From Halomonas sp. ALS9 (GTDB lineage: Bacteria > Pseudomonadota > Gammaproteobacteria > Pseudomonadales > Halomonadaceae): 64,000 bases of DNA. The translations under genes and the position numbers were made by a program. Numbering within the stretch: the first letter of the stretch is position 1; each line of letters opens with the position of its first letter. Positions 16,719 to 27,000 of the stretch are shown in pieces. Location: NCBI RefSeq assembly GCF_001651035.1, contig NZ_LXRG01000054.1, forward strand, positions 186,001 through 250,000. Direction: 5' to 3'. Below the pieces are notes generated by a model. It saw only the letters and a program-made list of their open reading frames with translations, ran no database searches and was not told the origin of the DNA.

Positions 16719-19700
16719 TGATCCACTCCTTCGCTGCCTCTGGCAACCGGCTGAGAATGAAATCCGTATCCATAGTCCGCATAAGGCCTAGTACCCAGTT
16801 AGCGCGGCCATGTGCCCATTCAGGTACAGCAAATTCATGGATTCGAGCACCAGACGCCCAAGTACGGTTTTGCTGGTCCTCTACCAGATAGTCATTAGTT
16901 CTGAGGTTTCTTACTGCGGCACCCCATGCATGGTTACTGCGAGAAGCAAAGGTAAGAATATTCGTAGATAGTGGTATGGCTTCATTGCCGATCAGGCGCT
17001 GCCACTCGGCATTTTGCTGCTGATCCAACATAGAAAACAGTAATCGCGGTTCCATAGTCAGAACTGCCGCCAGCCGAACCTGACCTGCGGGAAGTGGTCT
17101 GTTAGCAATCTTGAGTAGCGCCAATAGCTGCACACCAGTCTCCGCACGTTGATCTACGCCCGGCCTTTGCCAAGCGAGATCCGGCAAAATTGTAGTGTCA
17201 AGCAGCGGGGATTCATTTGCCGCTATGATATTTGAGACATTAGTAGTCGACAGCTGCCCACTTTCCAGCTTATCCCAAGCTTCTAACACCAATCGCCGGG
17301 TGCGATATTCGCCAAACTCACGTTCTTCATTGCGCTTTAAAACTGAGAAAGTTTCAGATGGATAACCAGGTTTGATTGACTCAGGCTCAAGTATAAATTC
17401 AAGTTCATTACGATTCAGCCCGTAAAGTTTTGCGTAGTAGGCGTCTAATTCAGCCTGAATTTTATCTTTGGAGATACTGTCTGTTTCAGAAACCTTGCAG
17501 TCCAGATCCTTTGCAAACTCAGCCATGTCTACAGAGCTACAGCAAAGCTTGGCAACTCTCGGAATAATGTATTCAAAGTCTTTTTTCGTATAATAATCAG
17601 GGGCTAGCACTGGCATTTGCTTGAAAATAAAATAGTTAAAATTCAAACCGCCAACCTTATTTCTAGCGGCGTAATCAACCACCAAAGAGGACATATTAGC
17701 TAGAAGTAGCGCACATGCCTTCGGCTCAGCAGCTAACGGCAAATAGACTGGCAGGCTATTCCCCACGCCACAAAACGGTATAGCTGTTGTTACCAGCGTT
17801 CTTGCACTTGCCCTTGAATCAGTAACATTACGCCATGCAAGAAACCATTTTCTGCTCCACCCAATTTCCTTAAGTGCATTGTCAACATCATTACTACTAA
17901 CCCAGTAGTAAGGCATTGTTAGATAATCTCGATTTGCTAGACGATCCTCGGGCACTAGCGGCAATATATGCGCCCGCTCATGATTTGAGTCTGCAAAGTC
18001 TCCGTTTCGATGATTGTATAACTGAATCATCTTAGACTCGTACAACGGCACAAACCGTTCCATTCCTTGAATAAACTCATTGCCCTCCAACTCAAAGCCA
18101 TCCCGAATCAAATCCTTATAAGTCTTGAATAAATGGCTATCGTTGGACATATGGAACATCGCCATAAATCGAATGCCCCAGGGGTTCTGTCCTGGTTGTC
18201 CCTCGCGGGCTTCACGAATCATTACCGGCACACGCTGATAGATTTTTTTAGTCAGCTCCGCATCGTAACGGGACTGGAAAATAGGACAGGTAAGGGTATT
18301 TGGGTTCACCCGTTCGATGTCCTCAGCGCTGAGAGTAAACACTCGTTCAGGGTCGTGCAGATGCTCCAGCTTCTTAGCCTGAAACAGGAAACGCGTTTCT
18401 GGAATATTCTGATCGGCGCCGACAATTGTAGTGAGCGCAAAACGCAACATATGCCCTTGGCCCGCGCCTGGGAAAAAACCTTCATTCTCGAACTCAAAAA
18501 AGCTGTCCAGGGACTTTTTAAAGATCAGCTCGCCGAAGAAGGCTCTGGTTGAATTATCCGTTGCAAGACCAGAGGGCACTATAAATCCAGCTCTGCCACG
18601 AGCAGAGGTGATTTGATGAATAGTCTCAGCAAACAGCGCATAGGTGTTCACATCACCCACGCCTGTGAGCGGGTAGCGGCCACCTTCTGATCCCTTAACA
18701 TGGGCAAATACGCTAGCGGCCTCGGCGGTGCGGCGGGCTCTCAGGAACTCGCGATAAAGGCGTTGTTCGGCCACGCAGGCGGCGCTATCAGTCTCCTGAC
18801 CAGGATACAATTGCCTGGCCAGTTTCCCCTGGGCTAGCCAGTCAATGCGCTGGCTACGCTCGGCCTTGTTTTTCGCCTGCGCCACTAGTGGACTGCGGCT
18901 AGCGAAAAACTCCTCCTCTTGCAGTTTGATGCGCTCCCATGGCGGATTGCCCAATACGCAATCAAAGCCGCCTTTAGTAAATACCTGTGGAAACGCCAAC
19001 GGCCAATGGAAGACCCGCGCCTCGCGGCAGGCTTCGCGAGCGGCCTCCAACTGTTGCTGGTGCTGTGCATTGGGCTGCTCACTGAACAGATGCAGGTAAA
19101 GGGTCTGGCTGGTGGGGATCAGGTTTGCTGTGGCTTCAGTTTTGGGCAATACAAAAGCACCCACCAGCAAATCTGCGGCCTGAGCGATGCGACTGTTGAA
19201 GGCCTGTCGCTCAAAAGCTTGATAGGCGGTGGCACGAGCGGCGATGTCTGCTGACGTGTCTTCCGGCAGAGCTTCCAGGGCTTGTAATTGGGTCAGGCCC
19301 TGAGCGGTGTCAAAACGCATCAGCTGCTGGCCGTGTTTGAGGTCTCGTTCGAGTTGCTTGAGGCCCACTTTGTTACTTTTAGCTAACTCCTTGCAGGAGG
19401 CATTGTCATCACCAGATAGCGGCTTAAAGGCAGCAGCAGGAATACCGATTTTCAGCGCGCCCAGATCGGTGAGGCCCAGCAGAGCATCGCCGCATTGCAA
19501 GTGGTGATCAAGAAAGGACAATGGCCTTCCCTCTTCAAACCCTTCCAACCACAGAGCGGTGCGGCACAGCTCCAGCGCCATTGGGTTGCGATCCACACCG
19601 AAAATGCACTGACTGATCACCTCACGAAGAGCGTGGCGGTAATCCTGGGGCTTGACGGCGCCTTCAGGGCTACGCAGCACGGCCAGTTCTTCAGCCAGAC

Positions 19701-21300
19701 GGCGAGCAGCGGCGAGCAGGAAGTGGCCGCTGCCACAGGATGGATCAATGACCTTAATGTCAAGCAGTGCGGCGGAAGGGTCGGTTGGGTTGTCAGCCAG
19801 ACGCTGTTCAATCACGGGCTCCAGCGCGGTTTTAATCAGCTCCTGCACTAACGAATCCGGTGTGTAATAACTACCGCTGGTTTTGCGAGCGTTTCCTTGA
19901 GTGGAACCCTCACTGGTGAGGCCTGCAAAACCGAACTGGCGACCGGGCAGCTCCACCTCTGGTACTAGCTCCAGCAAGCTTTCATATACGCTCCCCAGCT
20001 CTTCGGGCCCCATATTTCGGTAGTCCACCAGGGCTAAACTACCACTAGCGTTGTCCCAGCGCAGATGCAGGATGGCCTGCAAAAAATCGGCATTGGTCAG
20101 ACTGGCACTATCAAGCTCCGGACACTGATCTTGGGCAAACAGGCCTCCGAGGGCTGGCAATGCCAGGCGCGGTTCCCCCTGGTGTAGGCCGCGAAACAGG
20201 ATACAGGCGGCTTGCCACAGATCATCAAAATCGTTGCGCGCACGACGTTTCAATGCACGTTCCCGCAAGCGGGCCATTGCATAGCCTTCTGCGAAGGCTC
20301 GCCGGGCTTGCTGCGCCTGTGGGCTATCGTCATCCGGGTGCAGTACGCCACGTTCTTCTACGGTGAACAGGAAGATCAGCCGGTAGATCAGGCGCAGCAA
20401 TTGCTGGAAGTAATCATATTTGCTCAGACTCCCTTCTTGCAGTTGCTGGCGCAATGCACTGTTGCTCGGATGCTGCAAAAAGCCTGTACCGAGTGTAATT
20501 AGGGCTTGGGTCACCCCCTTGCGCAAGCCTTCGCGCACGCGAGTGCCCTCCTCCTTGCCCGCTTCACGCCAAGCTTCCCAAATGCAATGTTGCGGCTGTT
20601 CCCCTGACTGATTGGAACGGCTGGCATGCAGCAGCCGCCAAGCAATGGCAAACTCAGCAAAACGTTGACCGCTAAGTATGTCTTGCAGATCGATTTCAAG
20701 GTAACTGGGGCGAGTCAAGGTTTCGGCATCACGCAGCAGGCGCAATTGTTTGCCGTTGGTAACCAGTGCCCAGAAGTGTTCCTCACTGGCGTTTAGCCAT
20801 TCTTGCGCTAACTGAAAAGCGGTTTTCTTACGGCTACCGCCACCATCAACATGGCTTATGGCAAAGCACTCATCGGCGCTGTCCAGGCCGAGATGGTGGG
20901 GTGCCACCACAACTGGCACTGCGCCTGCCAGAAAGCTGATGGGGAAATGGCGTTCGTTCCGGCTGAATCCGTCTATCGGCTGGATTGTGTGATAGCCAAA
21001 GGCATCTCGCAACAGTTCCTGAACAAAGTTATTGGTAACGGCGAGGGGGGCTCTGTCAGTGCGCTCGATAAGCGGAGCAAAGTGCTTCCACTGGGCACTA
21101 GCGATCTGGAAGGCTCGACTGTAGTCGTCCTTAAGGCTTAAGCCCTTGGGGGTATGGTAGTCGGCTTCGCCTTGTCCTAAAGCATCACCCAGAACGCCCA
21201 GGGCAGCCTTTTCTAGTTGATCAGGCAGGAACAAGACTCCCTCCAGACGCAAGCTAGGCAGATTGAGAGCGGCGTGTTTTTTGTGACTGATCTTTTTCAT
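16705..21300 (-). CDS. giant N6-adenine DNA methyltransferase (DrmMI/Eco57I-like), operon A
   Basis: A 1531-residue protein. The methyltransferase core has motif I DPSCGSGHFLLAAARR (near 515-530) and the catalytic motif IV NPPW (near 783), the gamma-class N6-adenine layout. The long C-terminal half (about 880-1370) looks like a target-recognition and helical region. The N-terminal 250 residues resemble the nuclease-like domain of type IIG enzymes, but I see no intact PD-ExK set, so it is probably methylase-only, as in DISARM DrmMI. It would mark host DNA. It is sited eight bases after the SNF2 gene and overlaps the ATPase gene. At 1531 residues it is larger than typical type IIG enzymes. Confidence 0.82.
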   Translation of the reverse strand: MKKISHKKHAALNLPSLRLEGVLFLPDQLEKAALGVLGDALGQGEADYHTPKGLSLKDDYSRAFQIASAQWKHFAPLIERTDRAPLAVTNNFVQELLRDAFGYHTIQPIDGFSRNERHFPISFLAGAVPVVVAPHHLGLDSADECFAISHVDGGGSRKKTAFQLAQEWLNASEEHFWALVTNGKQLRLLRDAETLTRPSYLEIDLQDILSGQRFAEFAIAWRLLHASRSNQSGEQPQHCIWEAWREAGKEEGTRVREGLRKGVTQALITLGTGFLQHPSNSALRQQLQEGSLSKYDYFQQLLRLIYRLIFLFTVEERGVLHPDDDSPQAQQARRAFAEGYAMARLRERALKRRARNDFDDLWQAACILFRGLHQGEPRLALPALGGLFAQDQCPELDSASLTNADFLQAILHLRWDNASGSLALVDYRNMGPEELGSVYESLLELVPEVELPGRQFGFAGLTSEGSTQGNARKTSGSYYTPDSLVQELIKTALEPVIEQRLADNPTDPSAALLDIKVIDPSCGSGHFLLAAARRLAEELAVLRSPEGAVKPQDYRHALREVISQCIFGVDRNPMALELCRTALWLEGFEEGRPLSFLDHHLQCGDALLGLTDLGALKIGIPAAAFKPLSGDDNASCKELAKSNKVGLKQLERDLKHGQQLMRFDTAQGLTQLQALEALPEDTSADIAARATAYQAFERQAFNSRIAQAADLLVGAFVLPKTEATANLIPTSQTLYLHLFSEQPNAQHQQQLEAAREACREARVFHWPLAFPQVFTKGGFDCVLGNPPWERIKLQEEEFFASRSPLVAQAKNKAERSQRIDWLAQGKLARQLYPGQETDSAACVAEQRLYREFLRARRTAEAASVFAHVKGSEGGRYPLTGVGDVNTYALFAETIHQITSARGRAGFIVPSGLATDNSTRAFFGELIFKKSLDSFFEFENEGFFPGAGQGHMLRFALTTIVGADQNIPETRFLFQAKKLEHLHDPERVFTLSAEDIERVNPNTLTCPIFQSRYDAELTKKIYQRVPVMIREAREGQPGQNPWGIRFMAMFHMSNDSHLFKTYKDLIRDGFELEGNEFIQGMERFVPLYESKMIQLYNHRNGDFADSNHERAHILPLVPEDRLANRDYLTMPYYWVSSNDVDNALKEIGWSRKWFLAWRNVTDSRASARTLVTTAIPFCGVGNSLPVYLPLAAEPKACALLLANMSSLVVDYAARNKVGGLNFNYFIFKQMPVLAPDYYTKKDFEYIIPRVAKLCCSSVDMAEFAKDLDCKVSETDSISKDKIQAELDAYYAKLYGLNRNELEFILEPESIKPGYPSETFSVLKRNEEREFGEYRTRRLVLEAWDKLESGQLSTTNVSNIIAANESPLLDTTILPDLAWQRPGVDQRAETGVQLLALLKIANRPLPAGQVRLAAVLTMEPRLLFSMLDQQQNAEWQRLIGNEAIPLSTNILTFASRSNHAWGAAVRNLRTNDYLVEDQQNRTWASGARIHEFAVPEWAHGRANWVLGLMRTMDTDFILSRLPEAAKEWINAAA

Positions 21301-21308
21301 ATGCCGCC

Positions 21309-24080
21309 TTACAATGAATCAGGTAACAGAACATAAACGCCGATGACATCCACCGGCAGACAAGGGGCTACGCTATATTGGCCCACATCGCGGGCTGCTT
21401 TACGCACCCGCTGGTGGTCTTCCAGCAAGGCCTGTGCTCGTGCTTCAGCCAACGCCGTCAGGCATTCAGGCTGGGTCTGCAAGAACTCTAATGCGACACG
21501 AACTTCGCGCTGCATTTGCTCGGCAGGAAGATTGGCGCTGGGCTGGCATTGAAGCAAGGTACTGAAATTGTCATCACTGATCCACTGGGGATTGTTCCGC
21601 CCCTGAACGGCAAGAGTGACAGTTTCCTCGGCCATCATTTGGTGGGGCTGGCGGCGCCGCACATAACTTAACTGATGTCGCAGACGTAGCAAATAAAGGG
21701 TAGTTACCACATCCACTTCGGTGGTGACGGTCGCAGCGCAGCGAGCGGCGATCGGTTTATCACCTTGCAAAGCCTCTTCCAACAAGTGATCGGCCAACAA
21801 CGTTACTAGCGGGTGGCTGCGGTGCAGTTCTGCAAAGTCGAGGGAGAGCGGTTTGATTATGCCTTCATCGGCTAGGCGCAAGCGGAGCGCCTCTGGCAGA
21901 TGTTGGGGTAAAAAGCGAAACTGGTTTTGCTCTGTTTGTTCCAACGGTGCGTTAAGGCGAGCGCAGGCACTGTGGACAAAGCGCTTTACATCATCCGCGC
22001 TACCCAACACCTGTTGCTGTCTTTGCCATTCAGGCAGCACTTCGTCAGGACGAATACGACGCTGAGCGAACACTGTGCGGTTGCTTTTGGCTTTGTCCAG
22101 TGCATCACGCCATTTGGTTTGTAGAGGTTGAAGCATGACTTCAGCTTCAGCAAACATATCCGGTGTAAAGTGCTTGCGATCGCTGCGCTTCATCAGCGCC
22201 GCCTTGACCAAAGCCTGATTGATGCGCTGCTCGTCCTCCGGCATGGGTACCAGTACGCCCAATTCCTTTTGAATTGCCTCACCTTTGCGCAGAATCACGT
22301 TGAGTACAAAACCGTCTACCGGATTGTCCTGACCATAGAGCATGGTGACACGCACCTCATCCGCCTGTTGCCCAAAACGGTCAACTCGGCCTTCGCGCTG
22401 CTCGTGGCGGGTGGGATTCCAAGCAAGATCGTAATGCACTACAGCGGTAAACAGGTGTTGCAGATTAATGCCTTCGGAAAGGCAGTCGGTGGCAACTAGA
22501 ATGCGCTGACCGTTTTCTACCATAGTTTCCACACGTTCGCGGCGCTCATCCGGGGTCAGCTCACCGGTGACCGATTCCACCATGACTTTGCTTCCAAAGT
22601 GGCTGCGCAGTTGCTCGGCTACATAGTGTGCGGTGGCAACATAGCGGCAGAACACTACCGGCTGATAGCCCTCTTTAACCAGTTCCTGCAAGTGTTGGAT
22701 CAGCGCAGCCAACTTGGGGTCACCTTTTTTACCAGATAAGCGAGCAGCTTCAGCGATCAGGGCTTGCAGGCGGCTGGTGTCCTGTAACTGGCCAGGGGGT
22801 TCCAGATCATTGCCGGAGAGGTCATCAGCTTCGCCATCGTGAAGGCGCCCGTCGTGAAGGACGTCTACGCTTTCCAATGTGCCTTGCAGGCGCGTACTGA
22901 GCGCTTTGACTGCTGCCGCCGGAGAGGAAGCTACGCAGCGCAATAGCGCCAGGGTAGCGTACCAGATCAGCCGCGAGGCGCCGCTGTCGGCTTGTTCTAT
23001 ACTTTCCGCTAACTCGCGACAATAGCTTTGCACCTCATCAAATAGGCGGCCCCAATCACCGCTGAGCTGATAGGTGAGTTCAGTTTTCATACGTTTGGGG
23101 AAGGCACGGCCTGCGTCAGTTTCAGCTTGCCATTCTTCAATATCCTTGCGGCGACGCTGGACAAAATGCCGTGCCAGTTCTTGACGCAAGGGATCACTTG
23201 CAGTAGTTCGACTCTGCAGTACGGCAAAACGCGGATCAAGCAGTGACAACAGGTTGTAGAAAGCCGTTTCATCCCCCGAGTGAGGGGTAGCGGTGAGCAT
23301 AATCAAGTGGCGCTCGGTATCGACTACCAGGCGTTGCAGTAACTCATAACGCAGCTGTTTGCCATGGCCACCAGTAACACAGGTGTGGGCTTCATCGACG
23401 ATGATGCACTCGGGGGCAATGGTCAAAAAATACTCGCGATGACGTTCACTCTTGATGTAATCAAGGCTGACAACGATTACCAGATGATGGTCAAATAAGC
23501 TCACACCGTGTGGCAGGTTTCGTTCAATACGGGGTGCACTGGAGGAAGTCAGGGCAACGGCCTGTAAATTGAAACGAAACGCCAGTTCGCTTTGCCATTG
23601 CTCCACCAGATGTGGTGGGCATAGAACGGCTATGCGTGCAATCTCGCCTCGATCCATTAACTCGCGGACAATCAGGCCTGCTTCGATGGTTTTACCGATA
23701 CCTACGTCATCGGCGATCAGCAACCTAACCGTGGATAGGCGCAACGCCATGAGCAGAGGTACAAGCTGGTAGCTACGTGGTTCAACGGCGATATTACCGA
23801 ACGAGCGGAACGGGCCTCCGCCAGCACGTAATTTTAAGCGAAGGGCATCACGCAACAGTAATGCTGCAGCATGGTTACCGGGTCGGGATGGGTCGGGCCA
23901 GGGGAAAGTAGCCGATTCAACCGGTACGCTTTCCAGCTCAGGAAGCAGCGCAACGATATCTTCATCGGTGCCGCCCAAGGGGCGTAGGCGCAACCAGTCT
24001 GGCTGGGAGTCACTTTGCACCACCCATTCGCGGCCGCGTGCACGCACCAGGTTACCAGGAAGAAAATTGGCTTGAGTCAT
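21309..24080 (-). CDS. SNF2-family helicase (DrmD-like), operon A
   Basis: A 923-residue superfamily 2 translocase. Its N-terminus (VRARGREWVVQS) resembles DISARM DrmD. Motifs are DDVGIGKTIEAG (near 127), DEAH (near 228), TATPHSG (near 263), GINLQHLFTAVVHYDLAWNP (near 540) and QREGRVDRFGQ (near 563). A C-terminal helical region of 350 residues follows. It probably translocates on double-stranded DNA. The ATG overlaps the TGA of the DUF1998 helicase by four bases, and the methylase begins eight bases after its stop, so it belongs to one transcript. Confidence 0.87.
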   Translation of the reverse strand: MTQANFLPGNLVRARGREWVVQSDSQPDWLRLRPLGGTDEDIVALLPELESVPVESATFPWPDPSRPGNHAAALLLRDALRLKLRAGGGPFRSFGNIAVEPRSYQLVPLLMALRLSTVRLLIADDVGIGKTIEAGLIVRELMDRGEIARIAVLCPPHLVEQWQSELAFRFNLQAVALTSSSAPRIERNLPHGVSLFDHHLVIVVSLDYIKSERHREYFLTIAPECIIVDEAHTCVTGGHGKQLRYELLQRLVVDTERHLIMLTATPHSGDETAFYNLLSLLDPRFAVLQSRTTASDPLRQELARHFVQRRRKDIEEWQAETDAGRAFPKRMKTELTYQLSGDWGRLFDEVQSYCRELAESIEQADSGASRLIWYATLALLRCVASSPAAAVKALSTRLQGTLESVDVLHDGRLHDGEADDLSGNDLEPPGQLQDTSRLQALIAEAARLSGKKGDPKLAALIQHLQELVKEGYQPVVFCRYVATAHYVAEQLRSHFGSKVMVESVTGELTPDERRERVETMVENGQRILVATDCLSEGINLQHLFTAVVHYDLAWNPTRHEQREGRVDRFGQQADEVRVTMLYGQDNPVDGFVLNVILRKGEAIQKELGVLVPMPEDEQRINQALVKAALMKRSDRKHFTPDMFAEAEVMLQPLQTKWRDALDKAKSNRTVFAQRRIRPDEVLPEWQRQQQVLGSADDVKRFVHSACARLNAPLEQTEQNQFRFLPQHLPEALRLRLADEGIIKPLSLDFAELHRSHPLVTLLADHLLEEALQGDKPIAARCAATVTTEVDVVTTLYLLRLRHQLSYVRRRQPHQMMAEETVTLAVQGRNNPQWISDDNFSTLLQCQPSANLPAEQMQREVRVALEFLQTQPECLTALAEARAQALLEDHQRVRKAARDVGQYSVAPCLPVDVIGVYVLLPDSL

Positions 24081-27000
24081 TGAGTGCTCTTATGTTTACC
24101 GAATACTTCTGTATGTTCTTCAAACAAGATCGGCCATTGGTTCTGATCTGAAAAATCTAGTATTTGCCATCCCTTGTCAGCAAGCATCGAGTTTATATCG
24201 GCGGTAACTGGATCAATAAAAACCAGTGCTCGCGAAGCTTTATATTGTGCCGCCGCAATCGCAGCGCCTTGCCCTACTGATACATTTAGTGCATCAGGCT
24301 GGCGCAGGTTTCGCTTATCCAAAGCGTGCAGCCATTCTTGCAGCATGCTGCTTGTGCCCGGCACTGGTTTCAGATTGGCGGCTTCCTGGAGAAGTGTGGC
24401 CGCATGATCCGATAACTTGACCTTGGAATTGGCTAGTGCAACCAGTAGCTTTAATACTTCGTCGTTACGGCGATTGATGTAGTCGTGATCCGGCTGATTG
24501 AAGTAGGACAATAGACACTGATAACAACCCGCTTCACAAATCGAAAGGTCACCGTGCTTCTGCTCCAGCCCCTCCAGAGCTTCAAACGTCCAATGGCCCT
24601 CGGGCTTGTTAAAGTGCATCAACGAAAGTGCTGCACTCGCCACCTCTGCAAGACTTTGCGGCTCGCTCGCTAAGCGTGTGAGTACACCTGCACCGCCCTC
24701 TGCAGACTCATAAAACATTAGCGACTTGCGCTCGTCCAGTGTTGGCAAAGGTTCAGCTACCAGTTCTGACTCTTCAATCTGAAAGGTCATTTCAATGCCG
24801 CGTTTGATAGCTGCCTGCAAGGTGGCCATAACTTCTAGTGATAGCTCCCCGAGCGGGGTAAGGATCAACAAATTCCGGTGATCCTCGACAAAAGGCACTA
24901 TGCGCTGATTGGATACTTTATCAAGTAACGGTTCATCAACGGCCGTATCACCCTCATTTGCATTGGGGTCATCCTTCTTACTCCAGGTACCGGTGATGGG
25001 GTTGATATAGAAGCCCAGTTGGTTTTTGTCCTTGCGCCGCCGCCAGCCTCGATTGATGCGCCACAGGCGGGCAGCGGGTGTATAGACAAGCCCTGCCAAC
25101 AGATCATCACCTTGGCGAACTTCAGCATGACTTTTCTGAATGGTTCCATCTGCGCCTGGCAAAAAGCGAAAGGTGGTTTGCAGCTCGAAACCCTGCCGCT
25201 GACGATCCTCATCATTGATCGATATGCGTTCAACCGGAACCGTTTCGACGGTGTCAATGCGGTACAGTTCTCTCACCCAATCGTTATCAGTCAATAGAGC
25301 ATCACAGTTTTCACAGCGGTCAACCAAGGGCTCGCCTTCGTCCGGCTCACCGAGATGACCATAGCCACATTGGCTGCAAATACGCGACGCAATGGTACTT
25401 AGCTGGCTACTACCTGATACATGATCGGTCGAGCCCACATTTAGCTTGGCACGGATAACACGGTACATGCGCCCCTGATGATAAATCAGACTGCGCGGGC
25501 CAAACTCGGAAAGCGCCAGAAACCGAGGCCGACTAACCATGCTGCCCTCGTCATCCTTACCACTTGCCCCCTGCCCGCTTCTTGCGGGGATCCAAGCCAT
25601 TAAAGGAAGACGCGGGAAATTGTAGCCGGGCAAGAAGCCCTGGCTTGCTAGATAGCGATAGGTGTAGAAATCTGAACCTTGGGTATTCCCCGTTTTTAAT
25701 AACACTGCAAATTGACGGGCAGCATCACCGTAACGACGACCGGCATTATTGCGCTCAGCATGGGTAGCGGTATGGCTTTTAACGATCTGATCGGCCATTT
25801 CCATCTGTTTGCGTGTTGCATCAAATAAGGCTCGCCATCGCTCCAGAGCAGCAGAGAATGCTAGTGGAGCAGCATCTATCACGTGATTAACGTAATCCTC
25901 CGAGAACCAACTGCTGTCCTTCAGTTCCACCGACAATTGTGTAACTACGTCAAGTGCACTTCGGCGGGCTCGCTCCAACACAGCTCTGTCTGCAAGCCGC
26001 TCATGCAATGCCTGCTTCACAGGTTTGCCGGGCTCTTCCAACTCCAGAAGGGGAGCAATGCTGGTATCCAGTCCCACTTCAGCACATGACAGCCAGACCG
26101 CGTGTAAATGGCTCTCAACCAGATCGCGGTTCGCCAAATCCAAAGTTGGCGGCTTGACGATACCATGCACCATGTCACTGGCATGATGAAAGAACCACTG
26201 ATCATGGGGGCTAAGCGCCGCACAGTAGGTCACCACAAGCGCCTGCTGGCCTGAGCGCCCAGCTCGACCACTACGCTGGGCATAGTTGGCAGGCGTGGGC
26301 GGCACATTCCGCAGATAAACAGTGTTGAGCGCGGAAATATCCACGCCCAATTCCATGGTGGGTGAACAGAACATGACAGGAAGTCGTTCCAGCGGTGCCT
26401 CGTGGGCAGGATTCTCATCCCAGTCGTTGCGATCTTTTTCTGTAAAGCGGAAACGCTGCTCTAACAACTGCCGGCGAGCTGGCTCTACCTGAGCCGTGTG
26501 CTCCTGAGCTTCAAAATCAAACAGTGGATGGCCGGGCTGCTCAAGCAGTTTGGCCACGTTGAGATACAGGTGGCGGAAGAAGGCATTGACTCGACCGGTA
26601 TCATTTTCATCAGCGATTAGACACCAGTCCATGGCAGCGGCATTCAGGCGCCAGCCAACCAGCTTCGAATCAATAGAATGTTTGTGGATATAGCCGTAAT
26701 AACTTGCCGCTTGAAGCATGGATTCAATCAACTCTGCCCAGTCGACTTCTTTCCACTCATGGACTTGGCCAGCGAAAGCGGTTTGTTTCCACACTTCGGC
26801 CATTTTGACCTGCTTGAGTAGCCGTGAACGTGGCCCGCCGCTTAACAGATCAGTGCGGGGTTTTCCTCTGTACTCTGGCCGCTTGTCAAAAATCAGGTAG
26901 CGCGCCGTTTCAAGCTTTTCGTCTGCAGCAAAAGCCCAACGCTCATGCAGATAACTGAAGGCACTGGTACGAGCCTTATCCTGCTCCACCGGATCAAGAT

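Noticed and set aside
18133..20611. Many + strand ORFs inside the methylase gene
   Set aside because: They mirror the minus-strand 1531-residue gene, whose motifs and overlaps are clear.
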